This document shows positions 22,830 to 32,079 of a DNA stretch of 43,609 nt, one piece after another. Position 1 is the stretch's first letter. Each line of letters starts with the position of its first letter. This DNA comes from Beverwykella pulmonaria (taxonomy: Eukaryota; Ascomycota; Dothideomycetes; Pleosporales; Melanommataceae). Position numbers and translations under genes: made by a program. Location of the stretch: NCBI GenBank assembly GCA_001599595.1, contig BCHH01000003.1, positions 1,407,364 to 1,450,972 of the forward strand, in the 5' to 3' direction. Below the pieces are notes generated by a model. It had not been told where the DNA came from. It searched no databases and saw only the letters and a program-made list of their open reading frames with translations.

Positions 22830-24641
22830 TCACGCCCGTCCAACCTTGAAACTCAGGATCTACATTCCATGTTAGCTCACACCCAGTATATCTAGGTCAG
22901 TACCTACATCGTTTTTCCCCACAACCACAAGATCATGTTCTGAGACCCTGACACCACCATCCGTTTCCACATACGCGAGTGGCACATCGCCCTACCCATC
23001 TATTAGGCCCATCCACTCTGACCATTCTCTTCACAGAACAAGAGAAAGAGAGAGCACTTACCATGACCTTCCGATACACATCCCCTACTGTACTCCCCTT
23101 CTTTACCAACACACAATCTCTAAAAGCTGCCGTAGACCCCGCACTCCCACTCGTATATGTATTCACGTTCCTAACGGGAAACACAGGCACCAAACCCAGC
23201 AACTCGGCCGCTCGACTCAAGACCTGCACCACGCCCGTCGAGCCGAATCTGTACAGCACCATATCCTTGAGATTCTCAATCCGATTTCTCAGCTTTTCAT
23301 CCAGCACTTTTAATCCACCCCCTTCTGGATCCCCCTGCTCGATGAGATCCTCCCTCGTATCTACAAACTCGCTTCCTTCGGTATACTTGACGAACCCCTG
23401 TTTCGCGAGCTTGCGGAGGAATACTTCGGAGATGGCTGAGGTCAGGACTATAGAATTGGGGTCGGCGGTTTTCGCTATCTTGGCGATGTTTTTGTCGGCG
23501 TCAGGATGGTCGATTTTGTTCAGTGCGATGACGGTGGGGAATTTTTCGTCAGTGAAGGCGTTTACCACGAGTTCGATTGTTTCTGGGGACCAGTCTTGTA
23601 AAGGTTCCTTGAGGGCGAGGCGGTCGAGACATCGTGCTACGACGGCGGAGGTGGAGCCATAGCCCGAAAATTGGTTTTGGAGGGTTTCAACAGCGGTGGC
23701 TTCTACATGAATCGATCAGACAGAACTGAGTGAGCGGGAAGGGGGAGAAAGGTACTTATGGCGACGTGCCGGCGCTTTATGGAGCCCCTGAGAATGATTA
23801 GTAAGAAGAAGGGGGAGAACGAAGAGGGTTGGGAGGCACCATTTCTCCATCAGATTTCCCTGTATCCACCGCACGATTTCCGAGCGCAGCCAGACGATAT
23901 CTTGACTCGGATCGTATCCCCTCGTAGCCTTCCCTGAATCACACTATCAGCCTTCAACCTCCACATGTCTTCAACCCCCCCCCATCTTCTCCCTCTTTCC
24001 CTACCCGAATCCCTCCCTCTCTTCCCCCAGTTTTATCAACATACCTTCCGCATCCGTCGTCCCACTAACATCCACAACATGCACCAGCGCATCCGCATGT
24101 CTCAGATCATCCAAAAACCGATTCCCCAACCCCTTCCCTAGATGTGCCCCTGGTACCAAACCCGCCACGTCCAGCAACTCAATCGGCACACTCCTCTTCC
24201 CCTCGATGCAAGACCCGTAGTTGGGCTTACAGCGGTCCGAGACACCGACGCGCGCGCACGCGCATGAGATCTGGAGGTACCCGATCGCGCGCTGCGGGTC
24301 GATGGTTGTGAAGCTGGAAGCACGGGGTTAGACAAGATCTCGCATGATGAGGTTAAGATGTGCGCTTCAGAGGGTTGGGTTTGAAGGTAGAAGGATCGGA
24401 GGACAGCGGCTTACGGGAAGTTTCCTAGAGGGATTTCAGTTATTCAGGTCCAATACTGAGCATAAAGTAATTCAAAGCTTTTACGGACCAACTTTGGAGG
24501 TAGCATCTGTTAAGCTGCCAGAAAATAACGTCTCAGATGGAGAATTGGTGAGGGGTGGAGGGGCATTGCGCACCTATTGAGGGTCGTGGACTTCCCAGAT
24601 GAAGGCTTACCGACAAGTCCTATGAGGGGGTCGCGAGGCAT
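22830..24641 (-). CDS. Obg/YchF-family GTPase, YGR210C-like
   Basis: Nine exons (minus): 24574..24641, 24489..24514, 24415..24424, 24045..24313, 23840..23933, 23756..23787, 23702..23062, 22991..22908 and 22859..22830, giving 417 aa. Every junction keeps phase. The protein starts [20 protein letters not shown], whose GKPSSGKST is the P-loop. It continues [17 protein letters not shown] (switch I), [19 protein letters not shown] (DxxG, switch II), [10 protein letters not shown] (the NKxD base-recognition motif), and a C-terminal TGS domain ending [14 protein letters not shown]. This matches yeast YGR210C and archaeal relatives in length and order. Such GTPases are thought to act with ribosomes or translation, but the function is not firmly established. 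The gene is unusually intron-dense; exon 3 is only 10 nt. Confidence 0.93.
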
Positions 24642-25118
24642 TGTAAATGAATTTAATGAGTGGTGAAAAAAGAAGAGAAAGAAAAGAGGATGCACGCTAA
24701 GACACCGGCCGTGAGACTTTGGTGCTCGTTGGGGTATGAGTTTTGGTGGTTATCGATAAGCTTTCCTCGCTGACAAAGGCGCTGACAACGACGTCACTCG
24801 AAATTCGAAAACCGCCCACACTCTAGGAATGCTTTTAACAAAGAACAAAAAGACCAATTGATGTTGAGAGCTGCTGTCATATTTATATTTTTTATAACCG
24901 TATACAGTCAAGACCTCGAAATACAAGAAAACCTATCCGTTCAACGCCTGGTCGACTCTTCCAGGATGAGCCGACGATACCAAGAGAAGCCATCTAAAAT
25001 AATAATTACTGCAGAAAACGTATCCCAGGTTCTGTATCTAGGCGTTATATACAGCCGCTTCAATCATTAAAGCCTGGAATACTTTTGGACAATCACCCGC
25101 ACCGAGTTATTCTGTAAT
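24642..25118. other. Intergenic region upstream of the GTPase gene
   Basis: About 480 bp between the GTPase start and the stop of the GH72 gene. The right half (24830-25080) is AT-rich. No gene is supported. Confidence 0.5.
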
Positions 25119-26635
25119 TTAGAGCACGAGGGCACCGCCAAAGAACGACGACACCAAGACAATCATTCCACACACAAGCGGGGCCATGGAGAACTCCCCA
25201 GGGCGGAGGGCCGACGCAGCGCCCGTCTTCGAGGCACCGGCAGCGGCTCCCGAGGTAACAGCACCAGCGCCAGCCGAAGCCAACGTGGTAGTCTTGGATC
25301 CAGAAGTCTGACTGCCGGCACCTGTGAGCCCGGCACCGGCGCCAGCGCCGTTCTTCAGGTAGTCGGATGCGCCGTCAGGGAAGGCAGGAAGCTGGTCGGC
25401 AGAAATGGTGACGTTCCATGTCTTGGACTGGGTCGGGCAGTCGGACGCACCGAGGTTGGTCTTATATCCACCATCGCCGCTGGGAGCGGCTGTTCCGGCA
25501 AGAGCAGACTTGAGGGCTGTGAAGTCGGCACCTTCCGTGGCATTGCCATTAGAAATGGTGACCAGGCCGTACTTGGTTCCCTCCTCAGAGTATTCGTAGA
25601 CAAGGCCCCCCGAGTAGACGGCAGTCATGTCGGTGCTGTAGAGAGACTTGACTTCCTCGAACTTGCGCTGGTTGGTGTTGCAGCCATACTCGGAGAGGCT
25701 TGTCAGTGTTAGCGGACACCCGTGCAGCGATTGTGCTTGGCAGATTACTCACAAGAGCGGAATGCTGTAGTTGCTGAACTTGGCCACCTTTTGGTCCCAC
25801 CCCGAGGTCTTGAAGTCGGACGGATCGCACCACGAATAGTCGTTGAAGGCAAAGAAGTCGCTGCGAACCGAGTCGGGACCGCAGTTCATGTACTGAGCCA
25901 TTTCGAAACGGTTGGAGTCGACATCAGCAGCGGAGTACCCGACGGGGATGGAGCGGTAGCCCTGGGCGTTGATGTAGGACTTCATGTCACGGGTGGTAGC
26001 CTTGACATAAGGGGCACACGACGTCGTGGCATCATCGTTGATGACCTCGTTGCCCGAAAAGAACAGCAGCGTGTTGTCGTACTTGGCGAACTTGTCGATG
26101 GTTGCGAAGACGTTCTGCAGATAGACCTTGTTGTACGAGACCTCGGGCTCGGCGCGGTTGATCGAGTACTTGGGCGTGTTGACGTCGAGGGCGAGGTAGA
26201 TGCCGGCTGCAGCGAGGGCGTTCATGCACTCGTCGTGGTTGGCACTGTTGTCGACTGTGTACACGCGAATTGTGTTGAGGCCAAGGCTCGTGAACTTTGC
26301 AATGTCGCGTTTGCAGCTAGCTGCATCGGCGATGGGATCGACGGGGTCAGAGGAGCCACCTAATGCTTCGTCAGTCCTTGCTCGACGTCTCAGCTGGCTG
26401 GAGGGACCAACCTGGCTGATAGTCCACGCCGCGGATGTAGAAACGCTTGTCGCCGGCGAAGAAAGCTGTACAGTTGTCAATTGAGCTCCACCGTGTCCGT
26501 GGTGTGCATTCTCAACGCACCATTTCCCTTGACGGTGACTGGGGTGATGCTCGTGGCCCGGGTGGAAACGGCAGGTGAGGCCACGGCGGAGGCAGTGAGG
26601 GCGCCAGCAACGGCAGCGAACGTGGTGGTCTTCAT
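25119..26635 (-). CDS. GH72 1,3-beta-glucanosyltransferase (Gas/Gel family)
   Basis: Exons 26521..26635, 26412..26465, 25753..26359 and 25119..25698 (minus) encode 451 aa; introns are 55, 52 and 54 nt. The protein has a signal peptide (MKTTTFAAVAGALTASAVAS). The GH72 catalytic domain follows, with acid/base Glu161 in FFSGNEVIND and nucleophile Glu262 in FLSEYGC, the same numbers as in yeast Gas1. An AFFAGDKRFYIRGVDYQPGG start is also typical. After about residue 350 come a Gly/Ala/Ser/Thr-rich linker and a hydrophobic C-terminal tail (MAPLVCGMIVLVSSFFGGAL), indicating GPI anchoring. The enzyme cuts and rejoins beta-1,3-glucan chains at the plasma membrane and wall. The cysteine-rich X8 (CBM43) module found in some members is absent. 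Confidence 0.95.
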
Positions 26636-27697
26636 GTTTGGTTTCGTGCGAGGTTGGGTGGGCAACTAGGGTGTCGAGGAGTTATTTGACCAAGAAATTG
26701 TTGAGCGAACAGCGACCGTGGTGAAAGGCAAACGGGTGGTGGGGACCCAGACAAACGAGTGTCGAGAAAGAGACAATGGAAAATGGGAGAAAGGACAGAG
26801 GACGCACGCCGAGAGTCGAGTGCAAAGAGGTTATGTACAAAAGCAAGAAACAGGTTGAGAAGGCGGGCTTTAGGGGTGGCATTGTGGTGACCTGCTTGCT
26901 GTGTGTGGAATGCTCGCCATTGGCGGGCTGCGTGTCGTGCAGGGGTGCCCAGATTGGCAATGGCGATTTCGCGAGAAGCTTTGGCCGGGATCAACAAGGG
27001 AGCAACAAGCGGGCGCCATGCAATCCTCCCGTCCAGCCAACAACCATGGCAAGATAACCGGGCCCAGCACCGTGCGGGCTTCCTTTGCGCAACATTGGTG
27101 GCGCCAGTCCGCCCTGAAACGCGCGTTCGTCATTTTTCCCACCCTGCGGCGCCGATCAGAATCACTGGAAGCCCTAAGCAGGCTGTGGACAACACACCAG
27201 AAACCACCAGCACCACACCGGCCTTGGGCCATCCACCAGCTGTGCGACATAGCGGACCTCCGCGCCTGAATCTCTGACAGCACCGCGTTTCCGCTGTCAC
27301 GAGAAGCCAATGAGTAAGTTCCGCCACAGCGCTACGCAGGCTATTTAGGGACTCCAGCTGGCGAGATAGTTTTGGTATATGTTCGTCTATGCTCCACTGT
27401 ACTTATCATGGACCAGATCCATCTCCGTATTCACACGAAGCTGCGACGCACTCCTTTTCATTAACATTAGAATTAACAGCAAATAAGTATGTATACAGAG
27501 CCAGTGGCCTCCTGTTGATCAGCTTCCTTGGACATCTCTTCCAACCCGTTGGTGGAACGAGCAGCGTTTCTAGCCTAACAACACGGCCTGAACAAGCATG
27601 CTCTCACCCCTTTTTCCGAAGATCTTTATACCATAAACCTTACATCATCATTTCCACACACACAAACTCCACCATGTACCGTCTCTCAGTGCAGCCC
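26636..27697. other. Intergenic region upstream of the GH72 gene
   Basis: About 1.06 kb between the GH72 start and the stop of the syntaxin gene. Overlapping open frames of 90-146 codons occur around 26870-27310 on both strands, which reflects GC-rich composition rather than a gene. It likely holds the GH72 promoter. Confidence 0.5.
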
Positions 27698-28877
27698 TTA
27701 CGGACTCTTGTTGTTATTGTTCTTCAGCCCAAAGTACAAACCTAGAACCAAGGCAATGATGCAGATGATGAGCACGAACACGCCCAGCGTCCACCACTTG
27801 AGCTTCCTCGCGCGTCGAGCCGACTTAATGCCCTCATCCAGCTGTTGGTTGGCTCTCTTGGTATCGTCTTGGACATGCACGGTTTGGTCTTCGATCTGCG
27901 TCACGGGGATCTCTTGGTAGACGACCACCTCGTTTAGTTCGGTGAACAGACGCGCCAACTCGCCCAACGTCTGCTCGATGCGCTGGATGTCGTTGTGGCG
28001 GGCGCGTACCGCACCGAGCACACTTGAGGCTTGTCCGCTGCGGTTGCTCTTGAGCTGTGAACTCGTTAGCCCTGCACTGGGCGCAAAGACGCTGAGTGTG
28101 TCCATGGGTGATCAACTTACAGCTTGTTGGAAGATGCCCTCATCGCCCCAGTCGGCATTCGCGGCTTCGTTGACCTCCTGCTCCGTGGCTTCAGGGTTGA
28201 CGATCCGGTATTGCCTAGCAATGGCCTCACGGTAGCGCTTGGAATAGTCGGCCTCCTCCTTTTCGAAATCCTTCAACTGGCTTGTGAAGCTCCGCTTCAG
28301 CGCCTCCACTTGCGTCTTTTTGAAGGAATTGTTCGGCTCTCGCGCAGCGTCGCGTTCTAGAAATTTGATCTCATCCTTGATGCCCGTGTTGCGCCTCTGG
28401 GTATCCGCGACGATGCCCTCCAGTTGTGCGGATGCGCGCGTGTCGGGCGATGACAGCATCCGCTGGTGGATGCTTGCAATCTCGGTAATGTTGGACGTGA
28501 GCTGGTTGATCCTGGCCTTGGCTCCCTCGATGCGCTGCAGGTAGTCGTCTCGACTCAATGGCGTGGCCTGGTGGGTGGGAGGTGCGCTGAGCGCTGAATA
28601 CTGAGAGGGCTGCGAATAGGCCGAGTCGCCCTGGGTCAGCGTCGGTGGGGCATCGAGCTGGTAGTCGTCCTGCTACTTCGAATCAGTACAACGGCTTCAT
28701 CGCGGAGAAGCGCTCTGCATGCTAGGGCTCGAGGATGTAGCGAAGAAGCCCTACCGTGTTGCCATATGGATTGGAAGTTCCGTACCCCACAGATCCGCCT
28801 CCATAAGGGTTTGCGCCGCCGGTGCCCGCCTCCTGGCTGTAGGGATTCCCGCCGTATTGTTGGTATCCGCCGGACAT
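27698..28877 (-). CDS. Sso1/2-type plasma-membrane syntaxin (Qa-SNARE)
   Basis: Exons 28755..28877, 28121..28672 and 27698..28054 (minus) encode 343 aa; introns are 82 and 66 nt and all junctions are phase 0. The N-terminus is Gly/Asn/Tyr/Gln-rich (MSGGYQQYGGNPYSQ). An Habc three-helix region spans about residues 80-215. The SNARE motif spans about 238-300, with the zero-layer Gln at about residue 272 (EVVVYQE, aligned with the Sso1 zero layer). The C-terminal membrane anchor is WWTLGVFVLIICIIALVLGL. The protein would pair with Sec9 (Qbc) and Snc (R) SNAREs to fuse secretory vesicles at the plasma membrane, hence hyphal tip growth. The Sso assignment over other Qa-SNAREs rests on overall similarity and is likely but not proven. 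Confidence 0.9.
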
Positions 28878-29699
28878 GTTTGCTTGGGTGTAGAAGTTCG
28901 AAATAAGTCGAAGTCGAGAATCTGCCGGCGCACCAAGGTAGGCACCTACGGAAGCTTCGGAAAGATGCGCTTATTGAGCGCGGCGGATGAATAATCCGCT
29001 GAGCAAAGGTCGGTGACTTGGAAACTTGAATTGAGGTTGAGCGATCGATGGGAGATTGGCACAATATCGCCACGACAAGGAGGGGGTCAATGGTGTTGGC
29101 CGCCTGGCGAGGTCGCAATTAAATGCTGATGCACAGTCCAAGCCTCAACGAGACGTCACCGGCTATCCTTGTTTGCACCATGCCAAGAATGGCTTAGTTT
29201 GCGATGATCCGAGCGGCTGTGAACGACGCCGCAAACATTGCACGGTGACTGAGGTTGACTTCCAAGGCTGCTATAATAAGCACTGCCTTCGCAACTTTGC
29301 CGTCTATGGGGAGGATTGATATTAGAAATGTTGGTCACGGCCGTTGCGTCTTCCACATTTCCACTTCCCTACTTGTACGCATATGTATGAAAGCATAACC
29401 GAAGCCAAAGTCAGTTCGAAGAACCGGGCGTTGAGCTAGTACCTTTTTTTGGTTTTTGAGAAAACTACTTCTTGGGCTCGTCGATCGTATCGAGCTCGAT
29501 GGCAATACTCGTTGCCTCTCACCAAATAGACGGCCAAAGGATTGTGCGTGCAATTTAGTTCTATCAAGCACCACAATGCTTACTAGAGTAGAATTCCTGT
29601 CTGGCACCTAAATGTCTGATCAGAACGGCAACATGGATCTTGTGTCTTTCAACCACATACCTGAGGCCCTATTTCCATCTCATTAAGCATTCTTCATAT

Positions 29700-30083
29700 A
29701 TTCCTGGTGTTTTTTCAACTCCCTTCTTCGATGAATCTCCTTCACAGTCCTCGGAAGCTTTCAAATATCGGTTAGCGTACAATCAAGATGAAATATACTC
29801 GCGCGACAACGCTACAGCCATGTATCCGAACGGCTTAACAGGCAGCTCATTCCGTCGAATGGTCTATGATATAGCTGCTTGGAACTGCCAATTCAACAGG
29901 AAGTTAATCCAGGAGACAAGACACGATGAAGGACCGAGATTTCCTTGTGACTTTGTGCCAGAGAGTTTGATGAAATGCTGTTCGAGATTCACACTCAGAC
30001 ATGAGATCACAGAATTCATATTTGAAGCCTTTTTCTGTTATCTAAGCTGTCGGATCTGTAGGTATGACGGCTGTGGGTATTAG
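29700..30083 (+). pseudogene. Possible BTB-protein-like remnant
   Basis: One frame stays open for about 128 codons and reads NGLTGSSFRRMVYDIAAWNC followed by PRFPCDFVPESLMKCCSRF. This resembles the segment after the BTB domain in many fungal BTB/POZ proteins (small residues, a SxxRRLxVDxxAW pattern, then FPxDFL). No BTB core, good start codon or conserved N-terminus is visible, so at best this is a fragment in an AT-rich block. Chance openness is a real alternative. Confidence 0.22.
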
Positions 30084-30640
30084 TATTGCTACAAGTAGTG
30101 ATGAAGGCTCTTATGTTGGATATCTGCGAAATATATTCTATTGCTTCACTTTGGAATCCGCTGGATATTGGGTGTTGGTTGGCTTGCCCATTACCACCAG
30201 AATTCATGCCCAAAGCCTGTGGGCAATAAGAAAGTAAAGTCACAGCATTCTTATACAATACTATTGCAAATTTGACCTGGCAGAAGGGTCTGTTGGATTG
30301 TCTTGGAAACTTCTTCCAAGATTGATGATGTGACGTTCATTCTCCGTACCTACCGAATACGGCTAGTGCGAGATTGGAATCGAGGTTCCAAACACTTGTC
30401 TTTGAAGATCATCTTAACAACCTCATGGCTAGATCACGAGAACAGCGCTGTTCATATAATAATAGTCAAGTCTGGGGCGACGATGATCCTTTTTAACTCG
30501 TTGCAGGGTTCCTCGAGTCTAACGGTATCTAAGCCACACCCGCGCCACCTCCTCGCACCCTCGTATTTGCTCACCATCAAAGGATAGGGCTGAGTTGATG
30601 AGGTGATCACCGGTGCCGCAAATCAAGGCGTGGTTGCTCC

Positions 30641-30660
30641 CCAATCATACGGGATAAATA
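30641..30660 (+). promoter_or_regulatory. CCAAT box and TATA-like element of arrestin-domain gene
   Basis: CCAAT at 30641-30645 is followed by GATAAATA at 30653-30660, about 115 bp upstream of the ATG at 30772. The spacing suits a core promoter. CCAAT is the binding core of the fungal Hap complex; actual use is not shown. Confidence 0.35.
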
Positions 30661-30771
30661 CAAAGCATTATAATGTATTAAAGAACGCCACTAACAAGTA
30701 AGAACAAAGAACCCGACCCTCCGCCCTCAAAACCACCACCTTAGTGCTATACACGACAACCCAATATTGAG

Positions 30772-32079
30772 ATGGGGCTCTTCAAGTCGTCAAGAAACCA
30801 GATTCAGGTACCACTACCGAATTTATCTCTCTCGCTTGCCAGTCAGCAAGATACCGTCTTCAGACCCAACGACACAGTCTCCGGGCACGTTACAATCACC
30901 ACGCCTTACGAAATAACACCGCAAGCCATTGAGGTATCTCTCTGGGGCGAATCTAAGACTTGGATCCGAACCAGCTCTTCTAGCACAAGTACTACAACGA
31001 ACACGAGCTCGACAACCTACCGGCACTACCGCGACCATATACATCTCTTCAACGTGACATTCAACCTGCTCCCGGCACCTTACCCATTTCTCCCAGGTCA
31101 AACATACACCTTCCCGTTCAGTTTCCGTGTCCCTGAAGGTACAGGCTTCAATCGGTCAGGGTGCTACCAAGACGACAACGATGGGCGCTGGACCGTGTTC
31201 CCGCATAACCTCCCCCCGACCTTCTTCTTCGGATCTCGTCCAGACATTCCGGATAATTGCTCAGTAGATTATTCTGTCACCGCTAAACTTCTACGATCTG
31301 GTTTTGGTTCTATGGAGGAGCCAATATCAGCGACAGCACCGATCCTCTTCCAGCCTTTGAACACAAACGCACTCACCCAAGGGCCACTTAGCGTTCTCAG
31401 ATATCCGAAGACGCTCACACTCGCCAGTTCCGCACTCACGGGGATAGATCCATCATCCATAAGTTTCCGACAACGCATGCACGACCGATTTTCTTCTGCC
31501 ACACCGAAAATGGACTTTGAACTCGGGATCGAGATTCCAGACCTGCTTACTTCTGGCTCCGAATTCCGCTTCAGAACCACTTTCGATGTTATTGACAAAA
31601 GCGACAAGGTCACACATATTCCGAAGATAGAGTTTCGAGTGCTGAAGCTGGAGTTGCTAGACTTTACTTTCTTCCGCGCACCGCGAGACTGGGACGCTAT
31701 GAACAACATGTCGGGAAGCCACTCGAAAAGCAAGCATCGTCCTCCACAAATAAGAATGGGTTTCCAAGGCCAAGAACAAACTGAGTACCGAGAGAAGAAA
31801 ACACCCCTGAATTCCATCCCCGATGTGCAAGTCGTCGAGCTTCCAGAAGTGGAAATGGAAGGCGAAAAGAAGGGTATAGAACAGGCTAAACATTGTGAAG
31901 TTTGGTTCTTGGCAAGGGTGCCCGGGTTCACGCCCCCGAGTTTCAAGAGCTTTGCCATTACGAGAGCGTATAGGATCAAGGTCACACTGGGCGTTGAGGT
32001 AGGGGGAAAGAAGTTCGAATTTAAGACTGAGAGTCATATACGGGATCTAGGAAGTGTTCCGGGGCAGTATGGAGTATGA
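30772..32079 (+). CDS. Arrestin-domain protein
   Basis: A single uninterrupted exon of 435 aa starts at the ATG at 30772. The N-terminal half has the arrestin-like beta-sandwich pattern: LSLSLASQQDTVFRPNDTVS, GHVTITTPYEITPQAIEVSL, then FLPGQTYTFPFSFRVPEG and a Pro-rich PHNLPPTFFF loop before DYSVTAKLLRSG. The second half (from about residue 235) contains further strands and ends with RAYRIKVTLGVEVGGKKFEF. Fungal alpha-arrestins recruit the Rsp5/Nedd4 ubiquitin ligase to plasma-membrane transporters for endocytosis. No clear PPxY motif was spotted here, so this may be a divergent member with another partner. It is one of the few intronless genes in the window. Confidence 0.8.
   Translation: MGLFKSSRNQIQVPLPNLSLSLASQQDTVFRPNDTVSGHVTITTPYEITPQAIEVSLWGESKTWIRTSSSSTSTTTNTSSTTYRHYRDHIHLFNVTFNLLPAPYPFLPGQTYTFPFSFRVPEGTGFNRSGCYQDDNDGRWTVFPHNLPPTFFFGSRPDIPDNCSVDYSVTAKLLRSGFGSMEEPISATAPILFQPLNTNALTQGPLSVLRYPKTLTLASSALTGIDPSSISFRQRMHDRFSSATPKMDFELGIEIPDLLTSGSEFRFRTTFDVIDKSDKVTHIPKIEFRVLKLELLDFTFFRAPRDWDAMNNMSGSHSKSKHRPPQIRMGFQGQEQTEYREKKTPLNSIPDVQVVELPEVEMEGEKKGIEQAKHCEVWFLARVPGFTPPSFKSFAITRAYRIKVTLGVEVGGKKFEFKTESHIRDLGSVPGQYGV

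Larger units (their letters stand above)
28878..30771. other. Long intergenic region between syntaxin and arrestin-domain genes
   Basis: About 1.9 kb between divergent genes. The left part holds the syntaxin promoter, the middle becomes AT-rich, and the right end carries promoter-like elements of the arrestin-domain gene. A possible gene remnant lies near 29700-30083. A cysteine-rich frame at 29146-29319 has no ATG and is not called. Confidence 0.5.

Noticed and set aside
26870..27310. Overlapping 120-146-codon frames on both strands
   Set aside because: GC-rich intergenic sequence keeps several frames open at once. None resembles a protein family.
29146..29319. Cysteine-rich plus-strand frame that could be a small secreted protein
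   Set aside because: There is no ATG in the frame, no signal peptide and no splice-supported start.
31269..31985. 238-codon minus-strand frame
   Set aside because: Antisense to the arrestin-domain gene.
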